Assembly: GCF_014647495.1 (NCBI RefSeq)
Contig: NZ_BMPH01000004.1
Location: 186,001 to 250,000, forward strand
Direction of reading: 5' to 3'
DNA: 64,000 nucleotides
Source: Glutamicibacter protophormiae
Lineage (GTDB): Bacteria; Actinomycetota; Actinomycetes; Actinomycetales; Micrococcaceae
The notes under the pieces were generated by a model. The model ran no database searches and was not told where the DNA came from. It was given only the letters and a program-made list of their open reading frames with translations. The position numbers and the translations under genes were made by a program. Shown here piece by piece: positions 25,533 through 36,953 of the stretch (the stretch's first letter is position 1; each line of letters begins with the position of its first letter).

Positions 25533-28205
25533 TTACTGGACTGTCCCAAAATCAAGTTCCGCAACAACTAGTTCCGAACGCTCGGAAATACCAAGCTTTG
25601 AGAAAACCCTGTAGAGATGGCCCTCGACGGTACGTTGCGAAACGGTCAGCACTCGAGCGATTTGCGCATTGTTTTTCCCGGACAATGCCAGCTGGACAAT
25701 CTCCGCTTCCCGAGCGGTCAGCTCGGTCAGCGCGAGTGCACGTGCAACGTATTTGTTCGGATTAATCCGGTGCTCGTTAACTACCCGCGATGCCTGGCGA
25801 AGCAGTGTGCCGCAAGTCCGCGAGTCCCCCGCTTCCGAGTACCGCACCGCCGCACGAGCCAGAGCTTCGACGCCAATCAGTACTTCTTGGCTTCGGAACG
25901 CTTTCTGTGCAAGCTCTTCCAGCGGTTGGGGCTCGCTCCTGGCGCGGTATTTACTCAGTTGCAGCAACAATTGCGACTTCGTGCCTTCATGGTCGCTGCA
26001 AAGCTCCATCAAGCGTTTGAGGTCCTTGCTGCCGGCCAGCTCGTCGTCTGACAGATGCGAAACCCTTTGGGCAAGTGCCATTCGCTCGAAAACAGGGAAG
26101 TCTTTGAGCTTCTCGTTGCCTTTCGGCCTGCCAATCGTCGCGGCCGACCCCCTGGCAAAAACTCGCTGGTGCGACGGAGTCTCACCCAGGAGGCCTGGGT
26201 ACTGAGAAGGGGATTCGAACACGACGAAGGATGAACCTGTGCCGAGGCCTCCTCCATATTGGCGTGCCATGGCGTGCAGGTTCCGTGCGCACACCAGCAC
26301 CTGGGCGGGATCGCCGAACCGTAGTTCGGCGACTGCTTCCGCGAACCTCCGAACGGCTAACTGGCTGCGCCCCTGCAGCAGATCAGCAAGCCCCATGAGC
26401 AGGATGACCACACCTTGGTGCTGTACGCCAAAACGTTTTCCGCCGTACCGATAGGTGTCAAGAAGCTGCTGAGCCCTATGATTCTCCCCCATTTGCAGCA
26501 GATTCCATCCCTGTAGGAACAGCAACCGGGTTTCATACAGCGTCCGGGCCTTCGGATCGTCGGAGATCAGCGCGATGGCATCCTGCGCGATAGCCAGTGC
26601 TTGTTCGGAGCGTCCGGCCATGCTTTCGGCATCGCAATACATCAGCCGGGCGATGATCTGGCCTTCATCGGGAAATTCGGGGTCATTAATGATCCGCTCG
26701 AATTCTTCTGCCGCGGGGAATTGCGCGTTGACCGAGTTCACCCGCTTCCACAGGTCCAGCAGCTGCTGCGCATACTGCTGATCCGCCACGGCCTTCGCCG
26801 ATTCAGTATCGGCTGGAAGATTCAAGACCCATTCCCGCCACTGCTGGATGTAGTCGCGCATCAGGGGCAAGTTGTTGCCTAGGTGGGTGACAACCACCAG
26901 TAGCTGGCTAAAGGCCAAGGTCAGTAGGTGCGGCTCCTTGGCCGCTCCGACGAACTTCAACAGGATGTTTCGCGCAGACTCGAACCGTCCCAGGCCGAGC
27001 AGCACGTCTGCCTCGAACAATGCTCCCTGGCCGCTGGAATGGGCAAGTTTTCCAGCCCGGCAAAGCTCCCAAGCCAACGAATAATCGCCCTCATCTAAGG
27101 CGGAAGTTGCGGCTTCCAGGATCTGCTCGGTCGTAAAGACCTGTCCCAGTTCCAACCCCCAAAGCATATGGGAAGCCGACTGCTCGACTCCCAACGTATT
27201 CGTGCACTGCTGCCATGACTGGTACAGCTGGGCACTTCGCTGCGATGGAATCATCAACCGAAGCACTTTGCGGTGCAGCTCGGAGGCCAGTGCCACAGTG
27301 CCGTCCGGCGTTTCGACCAGCTGGCCGGCGTCGGTCATCCGCCGGTACTCGAAACGGCCGCAATCGAGGATCCGCTTGGATGCCGGCCCTCCCAGAGCCA
27401 GGAGTTCCATGGTGCGCCGCTCGTCGTCGGTGCTCAATCGTTGGATTTCACTGACGAGGTCAGTGAGCCGCGAGTCGGCACCGATGCCGTCTTGGATCAA
27501 GATCCAAATCCCCTGAGGTGCACTGGGGCCGTAATCCAGTTCCTTGTCTTGGACCAGCAGTCCCTGCTCCAAACTGGAAGCAATCAGGGCCTCCACGAAG
27601 CTTGGATTCCCGCCGGACAGCCGGTGGATCGTCCCAGCTGAGATTTCACAAAGGATCCCCCCGATCATGGATTCGGCAACCGCTCGGGTTCCGGATACTT
27701 CCAATGGCTGAACAACGATCGTAGACATCAGGGGCGATTGAGCCAGCTGCCCGACAGTCGATTCTGGTTCCAGGACGCCAGTGCCCAGTGCAATCAGCTT
27801 GATCGCGGCATTCTCCATCAGGGTGGAAAGCACGAAACAGCTCTGCGCATCCAGGAAGTGGGCATCCTCAACGACAACGATCCTTGGCTGGTCGCTATCG
27901 GGAACGCTGGCCAGAACGTGGTTGATCTCCCGCAGCACCTGCACGGGTTCTTCCACTGATTCCAGGGCGTCGAGATATGGCGACAGCACGCCGTAGGGCA
28001 CTGAAGCCAGTGTTGGGCTGCAGTAGAGCTTCATTGCAGGCTCGCTGAGCCCGATGCTGCCCATGACCGCGTCAACCAAACTGGTCTTGCCCATCCCCAC
28101 GCCGCCAAGCACCAGGGCACCGCTCGGCTCCGGGGTGCTGACGACATGCAACAGGTCGTGGTACTCGCTGGACTTACTGCGGCTCTTGTAATCTATGGTG
28201 CTCAT
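25533..28205 (-). CDS. LAL-type LuxR-family regulator with intact ATPase motifs
   Basis: This 890-residue protein has the LAL layout. An N-terminal AAA-like ATPase comes first, with Walker A GGVGMGKT (residues 34-41) and a Walker B-like IVVVEDAHFLD (~109-119). A long helical, TPR-like middle follows. A LuxR/FixJ-type helix-turn-helix closes the protein from residue 829 (LTAREAEIVQLALSG, then SQRTVEGHLYRVFSKLGI). Such proteins activate transcription in response to ligand and ATP. Its ATG overlaps the stop of a second LAL gene by 4 bases, so the two are coupled and possibly form a complex. It lies between the EPS operon and the rhamnose genes, which suggests control of envelope polysaccharide genes, but no direct evidence shows the targets. 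Confidence 0.88.
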   Translation of the reverse strand: MSTIDYKSRSKSSEYHDLLHVVSTPEPSGALVLGGVGMGKTSLVDAVMGSIGLSEPAMKLYCSPTLASVPYGVLSPYLDALESVEEPVQVLREINHVLASVPDSDQPRIVVVEDAHFLDAQSCFVLSTLMENAAIKLIALGTGVLEPESTVGQLAQSPLMSTIVVQPLEVSGTRAVAESMIGGILCEISAGTIHRLSGGNPSFVEALIASSLEQGLLVQDKELDYGPSAPQGIWILIQDGIGADSRLTDLVSEIQRLSTDDERRTMELLALGGPASKRILDCGRFEYRRMTDAGQLVETPDGTVALASELHRKVLRLMIPSQRSAQLYQSWQQCTNTLGVEQSASHMLWGLELGQVFTTEQILEAATSALDEGDYSLAWELCRAGKLAHSSGQGALFEADVLLGLGRFESARNILLKFVGAAKEPHLLTLAFSQLLVVVTHLGNNLPLMRDYIQQWREWVLNLPADTESAKAVADQQYAQQLLDLWKRVNSVNAQFPAAEEFERIINDPEFPDEGQIIARLMYCDAESMAGRSEQALAIAQDAIALISDDPKARTLYETRLLFLQGWNLLQMGENHRAQQLLDTYRYGGKRFGVQHQGVVILLMGLADLLQGRSQLAVRRFAEAVAELRFGDPAQVLVCARNLHAMARQYGGGLGTGSSFVVFESPSQYPGLLGETPSHQRVFARGSAATIGRPKGNEKLKDFPVFERMALAQRVSHLSDDELAGSKDLKRLMELCSDHEGTKSQLLLQLSKYRARSEPQPLEELAQKAFRSQEVLIGVEALARAAVRYSEAGDSRTCGTLLRQASRVVNEHRINPNKYVARALALTELTAREAEIVQLALSGKNNAQIARVLTVSQRTVEGHLYRVFSKLGISERSELVVAELDFGTVQ

Positions 28206-30829
28206 AGCTGTCCCGCCGCACGTCGGCTGGCACGATCCAAGGCAGTGAGTTCTTGCCGATTGCGTACCTGCAGCTTCGAATACACCTGGTACAGGTGTCC
28301 TTCGACGGTACGAATCGAAACACCATTTACTCGCGCAATTTCAAGGTTCGTTTTCCCCGAAATTGCCAGCAAGGCAATCTGCGACTCGCGCTTGGTCAAC
28401 TCTCCGGCCCACGTCGGTGCGCCGGTTTTCGCAGGATCCGGGGCATCGGCCCGATTGTTATCCGCGAGGTACGCAGGGCGCTTGAGCGTACCCACGAGCT
28501 TTGCCAGCTTACGCTGGTCCTTTGTCGTCAGCGACGAAACCAGCGCATTGCCAGGGCCTGCTCCCATGAGAAGGTGACCGGCAGATACAAGGTTGCGGAG
28601 CGCTGCAAACAGGTCAGCTGGTTCGCCATGATGATGCTTCGCGAGCTCGGCGTACATTTCTGCCGTGTCTCCCTGGCATTCTGCGGCTACGGCGCCCAAA
28701 CGGGAATCGTTGTCTTCATACCCCAGTCGAAGTGCGCACGCCAAGCTGCCCATCTCCAGCGTCAGGTATCCAGATGCGCGGGATCGATCGGCAATGGATA
28801 CCAACTTCGAGATCGCCAGCGCTGACGATCCGATTGCGGCCAGGCTCATGGAGGAGAAGACTTCCGCTACCCAGCTGTGGAAGTTCACCAGCCCAGTGAC
28901 CGAGCTTTCTTCCTGTTCTTGTGCCAGAAGTTCTGCAGCTTCGGTCCGCCGTCCCAACCCCATCAGGGCGTGCGAAACTACGGCTTCCATTGCAACCCTG
29001 TCTGCGGATTCCCCCTGCTGAAGCGCTTGCCAGAGGCAGGGTTCAAGAATCTTCAGCGCACGTTCATGATCGCTCTGTAAGGCGAACAGAATGCCCCTAT
29101 GGCTCTCTGCCCGGGCGATCAATTGCGGATTGGCGAACTTCCCGGCCGCAAGCTCAGTCGCCCTGACCAATGCCTCGGCGTACTTTCCACACAGCATTTC
29201 GGTGAGGAGCAGCTGTTCTTCTATCTCTCCCAGGTCGTCAGCGCACATACCGCCGTAAGCGGCCATGCCCAAGCGGCGAGTTCTGAGCTCATTGCCGATA
29301 TGATCGACGATCGCCAGAGCGTCGGTCTGGTGCGCCCGCGCGGCGAGGTTGGTCGACTGCAAAGCCATGGCTCGCAAGTGCAGTCCCCGGGTCATCCACC
29401 CTTTCAGATGGACCGGGGTTTCATCGACAGTCTTTTCTTCCGCCCCTGCAATAGTCTCGGCTTGAGCCGAGTCAACCAGCTGGGCCAGTAACTCAAGCTC
29501 TTGCTGGGCGCGCAAAAGCCGATCCTGGGACCACGCATCGTCAATGGCTGAACGAAGATTCTCATGTGCTTCCTGCACGAGGCGCAGGGCAGCAGGAATG
29601 TCGCCCTGCAGAAGCAATACTCGGATGTGAAGCTTCAAAATGCGGATGCGGGCAAACGGTGCCTCAACCCATTTCTCGCTGGCGTACCCGTTGCGTGAAT
29701 ACCTTTCCGCGATTACAAGCAGCTCGGTGTTCTGACCCAGATCCGACAAAATGGACATCCCTGATAGCGCCACGGCCGTCGCAGGATCCTTGTGCAGTTG
29801 TGCCACGACTTCGTTGCAGCGGCGTTCCATGTCCGGATCAATGTTCTGCCGAAGCATCAAGCGCAGCAGCGGAATCGCGATCATAACGCGGTGATCCGCC
29901 TCCGGAACGACCTTGACATGATCCTTGGCGATCAGCTGATCCATGGCCTCGGTCTGCTCGGAACGGTGCACCATGTCTCGTGAGACTGCCCCGCCCATGG
30001 CCAGTGCATACAAAAGTACGCGTTCGGAGTCTTCCAGCCCGGAGGTCATGGAATTGAACATGGTTTGCACTGCAGCCCCATTGCCCAGATCCAGGTTCCG
30101 AAGAATCCATGTTCCGGATTCCTGGCTCAACTGCCCGTTGGAAATCCAAATCCTCGACAATTTAAGAATCAGCCCACGGTTGCTGTCGGCCAGATACTGC
30201 AACGTCGAAGCAGCAAATGCCGAGATCGGCCCTTGCAGTTCGGACTCCAGAAATGCCCGCGTCTCCAGGGTGGTCATGCGGCTGATGCTCACATGCTCCA
30301 TCTGCCCGGTACGGAACAGCGAAAGGATATCCTGCGGCAAATCCTGGATTTCATCGCAGATCACAATCAGCTTGATCTTGTGCATCGCCGCAAGTTGGGC
30401 AAGCAATGACCCTGACTCTTCATCGATGAGTTCCGGCTTTCCGAGCAAGACAACAGAAGCTTTACCATCCGGGCACAAGGCCCGAGCAAGTCCATGAACA
30501 AGCTCATGCCGGCTTGGCCGTTCAGTCGTTTCAAGCTGTGCCAGCAGAAACGCCAAAACTCCCATTGGCATCTTTTGGCCGAAACTGCTGCCATTGAGCC
30601 GAATGAGTCGTTGCGGATCAATGAGTTGGCTGTGCGCCGCTTCTACGCTTGCGCGCCTGCCACTGCCCGATGGTCCTGAGACCACCGCTCCGGACTTTGC
30701 AGGATTTTCTAGAATCCTGCCGATCTCGGTAATTGCGTCAGTTGGAGTTGCGACCAACGCATTGGTCTCGCCCCAAAGCCTGCGTGAATTCCGAGTATCT
30801 TCCCCAATAAGTACTCTCGAGTACTCCAT
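28202..30829 (-). CDS. LAL-type LuxR-family regulator with degenerate Walker motifs
   Basis: The 875-residue protein matches its downstream neighbour in layout: a P-loop-like domain, a long helical middle, and a C-terminal LuxR helix-turn-helix starting at residue 811 (LTKRESQIALLAISG, then RTVEGHLYQVYSKL). The nucleotide site appears broken. Walker A reads GPSGSGRRA (52-60), with Arg replacing the invariant Lys and Arg replacing Ser/Thr. The Walker B position reads VVLLGKPELID (126-136), lacking the usual acidic pair after the strand. I infer a regulator that does not hydrolyse ATP by itself and may work with the intact paralogue encoded next in the operon. The ATG at 30829 has no clear SD. 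Confidence 0.87.
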   Translation of the reverse strand: MEYSRVLIGEDTRNSRRLWGETNALVATPTDAITEIGRILENPAKSGAVVSGPSGSGRRASVEAAHSQLIDPQRLIRLNGSSFGQKMPMGVLAFLLAQLETTERPSRHELVHGLARALCPDGKASVVLLGKPELIDEESGSLLAQLAAMHKIKLIVICDEIQDLPQDILSLFRTGQMEHVSISRMTTLETRAFLESELQGPISAFAASTLQYLADSNRGLILKLSRIWISNGQLSQESGTWILRNLDLGNGAAVQTMFNSMTSGLEDSERVLLYALAMGGAVSRDMVHRSEQTEAMDQLIAKDHVKVVPEADHRVMIAIPLLRLMLRQNIDPDMERRCNEVVAQLHKDPATAVALSGMSILSDLGQNTELLVIAERYSRNGYASEKWVEAPFARIRILKLHIRVLLLQGDIPAALRLVQEAHENLRSAIDDAWSQDRLLRAQQELELLAQLVDSAQAETIAGAEEKTVDETPVHLKGWMTRGLHLRAMALQSTNLAARAHQTDALAIVDHIGNELRTRRLGMAAYGGMCADDLGEIEEQLLLTEMLCGKYAEALVRATELAAGKFANPQLIARAESHRGILFALQSDHERALKILEPCLWQALQQGESADRVAMEAVVSHALMGLGRRTEAAELLAQEQEESSVTGLVNFHSWVAEVFSSMSLAAIGSSALAISKLVSIADRSRASGYLTLEMGSLACALRLGYEDNDSRLGAVAAECQGDTAEMYAELAKHHHGEPADLFAALRNLVSAGHLLMGAGPGNALVSSLTTKDQRKLAKLVGTLKRPAYLADNNRADAPDPAKTGAPTWAGELTKRESQIALLAISGKTNLEIARVNGVSIRTVEGHLYQVYSKLQVRNRQELTALDRASRRAAGQL

Positions 30830-31169
30830 TTAAAAACCGCCCCAATCGGTTCATTCCCCAAATATGACTGCGGATGGATCCCCCGACCAATCCGCGTGCT
30901 TTCATCCTAGGCGCGCATTAGACAAAAATCACCATATTTCAGGGCGCTTCAAACGATCCAAGTATGACTACGCAAGGAATCAAGTACATGCCCCTCCATG
31001 CCTTGCAGCCAGTGCACTGCGCAGGATTACTTAGGATAACCAGTTGACTAGATGATTTATGTCAACAGTTAAGATCGAAGGCCTCCCCGTTAGTTGCACT
31101 GCGCCACGAATCCGCCGATCCCAGTAAGGTTTACTCGTTTTTTACTGGGTTACTCATCAGGTCCGCAAA
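30830..31169. other. Intergenic region upstream of the LAL operon
   Basis: No gene is seen in these 340 bases between rmlCD (3' end) and the first LAL gene (5' end). The region is AT-richer than the flanking genes and should contain the LAL promoter. An inverted repeat CCCAGTAA/TTACTGGG (31120-31149) lies 20 bases past the rmlCD stop and may end that transcript, although it has no T tract in the leftward direction. Confidence 0.4.
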
Positions 31170-33631
<2,462 letters not shown>

Positions 33632-33687
33632 CTAACCAGCATTACGCGCGCGTTGTGCAGACCTAGAGATTTTCGAGTACGGATACG

Positions 33688-33718
33688 CTGACAACCAGTA
33701 TTGCGTCGTTGCTACGCT
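33688..33718 (+). promoter_or_regulatory. Putative rmlA promoter giving a leaderless mRNA
   Basis: A -10-like TACGCT (33713-33718) ends 6 bases before the rmlA ATG, and a CTGACA -35-like box lies at 33688-33693 (19-base spacer, rather long). No SD sequence is present before the ATG, which fits leaderless translation. Confidence 0.4.
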
Positions 33719-33724
33719 CGAATT

Positions 33725-34633
33725 ATGAGGGGAATCATACTTGCTGGGGGAACCGGGTCGCGTCTGCACCCAATTACGAAGGGCATCTCAAAACAACTGG
33801 TGCCAGTCTTTGATAAGCCCATGATTTACTACCCGCTATCAACTTTGATGCTGGCTGGTATTCGGGACATTCTAATCATCACAACGCCTCAAGACGAGGC
33901 GCAATTTCGGAGCTTGCTCGGCGACGGCTCGCAGTTCGGGATCAGGCTCAGCTACAAGGTGCAGCCGAAGCCGGAAGGACTAGCGCAAGCGTTCATTATC
34001 GGTGCCGATCACATTGGGGATGAGTCCGTTGCCCTTGTGCTGGGCGACAACATCTTCCACGGACCGGGCTTCGGTACTCAACTGCGGAAATACGTAGACC
34101 AGCTTGGAGCCACGGTATTTGGCTACTGGGTCAAAGACCCGCGGGCCTACGGCGTGGTGGAATTCGACGAGTCCCACCGAGCTGTTTCCCTGGAGGAAAA
34201 GCCGGCTGAACCGAAGAGCCACTACGCAGTACCCGGGTTGTATTTCTACGATAATTCCGTGGTCGGCAAGGCGCAGACACTCGCTCCATCTCCGCGGGGC
34301 GAATTGGAAATCACAGACATCAACCGCCTGTATCTCCACGAGGGAAGCCTGAATGTGAATGTCCTGGCCCGGGGCACCGCTTGGCTTGACACCGGAACTT
34401 TCGAATCTTTGAACGATGCGTCCAATTTCATTCGTACCGTCGAAGCCCGACAGGGTTTGAAAATCGGTGCTCCGGAAGAAGTCGCCTGGCGTCAGGGGTT
34501 CATCGACGATGGACACCTGCGCAGCTTGGCCGTCGAGCTCGGCAAGAGCGGCTACGGAGATTATCTCAAAGAGCTGCTCGATCACAGGTTCGCAGATCCA
34601 TATCACGCTGCCGCGGATCCGCTGAGTGTCTAG
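33725..34633 (+). CDS. rmlA: Glucose-1-phosphate thymidylyltransferase
   Basis: The 302-residue protein begins [16 protein letters not shown], the nucleotide-binding loop of RmlA. It continues with [20 protein letters not shown], where the Lys and Gln contact substrates. VLGDNIFHG (metal-binding Asp) and YGVVEFD follow, with a C-terminal GFIDDGHL segment typical of this enzyme. It couples dTTP and glucose-1-phosphate to form dTDP-glucose, the first step of the rhamnose pathway. An in-frame ATG 24 bases upstream is less likely because the homologous N-terminus starts here. It is transcribed away from rmlB and ends at a strong hairpin at 34661. Confidence 0.96.
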   Translation: MRGIILAGGTGSRLHPITKGISKQLVPVFDKPMIYYPLSTLMLAGIRDILIITTPQDEAQFRSLLGDGSQFGIRLSYKVQPKPEGLAQAFIIGADHIGDESVALVLGDNIFHGPGFGTQLRKYVDQLGATVFGYWVKDPRAYGVVEFDESHRAVSLEEKPAEPKSHYAVPGLYFYDNSVVGKAQTLAPSPRGELEITDINRLYLHEGSLNVNVLARGTAWLDTGTFESLNDASNFIRTVEARQGLKIGAPEEVAWRQGFIDDGHLRSLAVELGKSGYGDYLKELLDHRFADPYHAAADPLSV

Positions 34634-34660
34634 ATACTTCTGTAAACGGTAAATACGGAT

Positions 34661-34706
34661 GCGGGAGCCTTGGAATAATCACTCATGATTATTCCAAGGC
34701 TCCCGC
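34661..34706. terminator. Perfect 20-bp hairpin after rmlA
   Basis: The stem pairs 34661-34680 with 34687-34706 without a mismatch around a 6-base loop. It lies 28 bases after the rmlA stop and 27 bases beyond the end of the leftward pseudogene, so it probably once served both. Confidence 0.85.
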
Positions 34707-34732
34707 TTTCGTGTTGGCCGGCCCTAACGGAT

Positions 34733-35197
34733 CTAGCCAGTCGTTTTGGCAATTTCGAGGCGTTCTTCAGCACGGGCCCAAAGGCGGCCAAGCCTGTCGG
34801 CCTCGACATCATGCATGATCTTCCGGTCCTTGTAGTAGAACGTCCCTGGAAAGAACGTGATTTCACCGAGGTAGACGCCCTTGGACGTATTTTGGAATTC
34901 CGCGCGACAGACGCAACACGGAGTCGTCTGGGATACCGTCTACCGTTGTTAATGACTCACGGGTTACTGAGACACGTATCATCGGAAAAGTCAGCTCAAG
35001 TTTGTCTGAAACTTCTACTGCTCCGGAACTGTCTGCGGCAGTTGAAAATGGTCACAATTTATGTTGAATCTCGTCGTCGCGACATGAGAATTGTTGAGAT
35101 ATCCATCCAAAAGAACCATTACTTCATCGCCGAAGCACGAATACATCTGGACATCGCGCGCTGGCGTAGTCCTATTTGAGTAGCACAGAAGTCTCAA
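34733..35197 (-). pseudogene. Decayed TupA-like ATP-grasp gene (3' remnant)
   Basis: On the minus strand, bases ~34905-34733 read AEFQNTSKGVYLGEITFFPG, then GTFYYKDRKIMHDVEAD and a short helical tail ending in TAG. This matches the C-terminal signature of TupA-like ATP-grasp proteins (V-R-x-D/E-F, then Y-x-G-E-x-T-F-x-P-G). Farther upstream, around 35150-35015 in another frame, it reads DVQMYSCFGDEVMVLLDG and INCDHFQLPQTVPEQ, resembling the family's preceding segment. The two parts are not in one open frame, because an in-frame TAG precedes the distal part. The N-terminal two thirds are not recognisable. I infer a broken gene; TupA-like proteins are linked to teichuronopeptide or wall-polymer synthesis. 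The right boundary is approximate. Confidence 0.6.
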
Positions 35198-35558
35198 CGA
35201 ATAGGTGCGTCAGCGATCCAATTGGGTTCTACTACGGTCGTGGAGCGATGCACTGTAAATTGCTAGCAAACTGACGGTGTCAATGCATGATGTTGCCCTG
35301 CTCTGCGCACTTCACATGCCAACGGTGGAGCTAAACAATTTCAATGGCTGGGGTCATGAATGCCGAATTGGGCAAACAACGTACCACTCTAGTTTTACGC
35401 GGCACCGAAGCAGTTTCTGGTTTTCAAAGCAACATGCGGGCGGCTCGCAGCGACTGCCCAGAGTAATCATGGTTCCGCACGGTACAGTTGGCATTCAAAG
35501 AAGCGGATTTGCGAAAATTTGTTTTCCGCTATGCAGGCAGGACACGACGAATACGATC
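35198..35558. other. Gene-poor stretch upstream of the first CDP-glycerol transferase-like gene
   Basis: No convincing gene is seen. It may include unrecognisable 5' remains of the TupA-like pseudogene. The promoter of the next rightward gene must lie here, but no clear boxes were fixed. Confidence 0.35.
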
Positions 35559-35568
35559 AGGAGGATTC

Positions 35569-36819
35569 TTGAGCGTTAGGGACTGGCTAGGCGACCAAGC
35601 TAAGTCAATGATTCAATCGAAGCCGGGAGCTACGGCCAGGAAGTGGCTCGGGCTCGAACCAACTATTGCGGCTAATCATGAGCTAGATCGAATATCCGTC
35701 AGTGGATCTGTCGTAGTATATTTCAGCGACGCGGTGCAGAAGAGTTATCAGCTTGAACAGTGGCTACCTACCTTGGAAGAGCTCAACAGGCATCATCGTG
35801 TGGTGCTGGTCTTCCGTAAGGTTCAAGCACTTCGTTACTTTCGCCAGCTAACCAGCCTGCCGAAAATCTTCCTGCGCCGCTTTGAAGATCTGGTCACTTT
35901 CTACAATCACAACGATTTTCGGATTTGCCTGTATGTCAACAACGGCGTCGCGAATTTCCAATCCTTGAGTGCACCGCAGTTGGTGCATGTGCACATCAAT
36001 CACGGAGAAAGCGACAAGCTTTCGATGGTTTCAAACCAAGCGAAGGCATACGACAAGGTCTTCGTCGCCGGACAGGCCGCCATTGAGCGTCACCGCCGCG
36101 CGCTCTACGACTTTGATCTGTCCAAGCTCGTGAGTGTTGGTCGACCTCAATTGGATAACGACTACGATCCGATCATCGATCCATTCAAGGGTCGGACGAT
36201 CATGTACGCTCCAACGTGGGAAGGCGAGAACGAACAAAACAACTACACTTCCATCGACGTGTATGGTGTGAAAATCGTGCAGACCATTCTTTCACAGCCT
36301 GATACCCGGGTGCTCTACAAACCGCATCCTCGAATTGCCAGCTCGACGAATAAGGCCGTCACTGAGGCCCACTTGGCAATTGTTCAGATTCTCGAAGAAA
36401 GCTCCGAGCAGGGAATCCCCAATAACTATGTGGAGGCAGGGGACATCCTTGCCCACTTCCAAAGCACCGACGGCATGATCACCGACATCTCTAGCGTCGG
36501 GCTTGATTACTTATACCTATGCCCTGAGAAGCCCTTGGTACTCACCGACAGGAGAAATAACCAGGCCCTCCTGAATACTGACGCCCCGATCAGCAAGGCT
36601 TGTCCAGTTATCACTGTGGGCAACGAAGAAGAGATTCTTACGCGGTGGGCCGAGTACAGCCAACCAGAATCGATTGCGGTGCGCGCTGAAATGCGATCCT
36701 ACTATTTCGGGACGAACAATTCATTAACCTCGACTCAGGCATTCCTAGACGCCATTGATCAATTGTTGGCGACTCGGTCGGAATCTGTGAAAAAGCGAAA
36801 TCAGGAAATCGTCGAATAA
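35569..36819 (+). CDS. CDP-glycerol glycerophosphotransferase-family protein (TagB/TagF-like)
   Basis: I choose a TTG start at 35569 because AGGAGG lies four bases before it (35559-35564), giving 417 residues; an ATG 81 bases upstream has no such site. The protein has the GT-B fold of the glycerophosphotransferase family: HINHGESDKLSMVSN, DKVFVAGQAAIERH, then VGRPQLD, TIMYAPTWEGENEQN, VLYKPHPR and DGMITDISSVGLDYL. The conserved His residues of HINHGESDK and YKPHPR are where TagF catalysis takes place. A close paralogue is encoded convergently downstream. The substrate could be CDP-glycerol, CDP-ribitol or another polyol. Confidence 0.85.
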   Translation: MSVRDWLGDQAKSMIQSKPGATARKWLGLEPTIAANHELDRISVSGSVVVYFSDAVQKSYQLEQWLPTLEELNRHHRVVLVFRKVQALRYFRQLTSLPKIFLRRFEDLVTFYNHNDFRICLYVNNGVANFQSLSAPQLVHVHINHGESDKLSMVSNQAKAYDKVFVAGQAAIERHRRALYDFDLSKLVSVGRPQLDNDYDPIIDPFKGRTIMYAPTWEGENEQNNYTSIDVYGVKIVQTILSQPDTRVLYKPHPRIASSTNKAVTEAHLAIVQILEESSEQGIPNNYVEAGDILAHFQSTDGMITDISSVGLDYLYLCPEKPLVLTDRRNNQALLNTDAPISKACPVITVGNEEEILTRWAEYSQPESIAVRAEMRSYYFGTNNSLTSTQAFLDAIDQLLATRSESVKKRNQEIVE

Positions 36820-36953
36820 CCTGCTTTCGGCGCATTACATTCCCGTGCCAAATTCAAGTCAGCGCGAGGTCCGCAATGCAGCACGTTCAGGTTGGGTACG
36901 TCGAGCTTTCCGACCTCGGCGTCGCCGTTGGAAGACAGAAAATCCAGGGAATA

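Noticed and set aside
34661-34706. Long perfect inverted repeat as a mobile-element end
   Set aside because: It is a single hairpin with a 6-base loop between gene ends, and no transposase is near; a terminator explains it.
34685-35179. 164-codon plus-strand frame after rmlA
   Set aside because: It starts inside the terminator hairpin and is antisense to the better-supported TupA-like remnant; its translation has no recognisable features.
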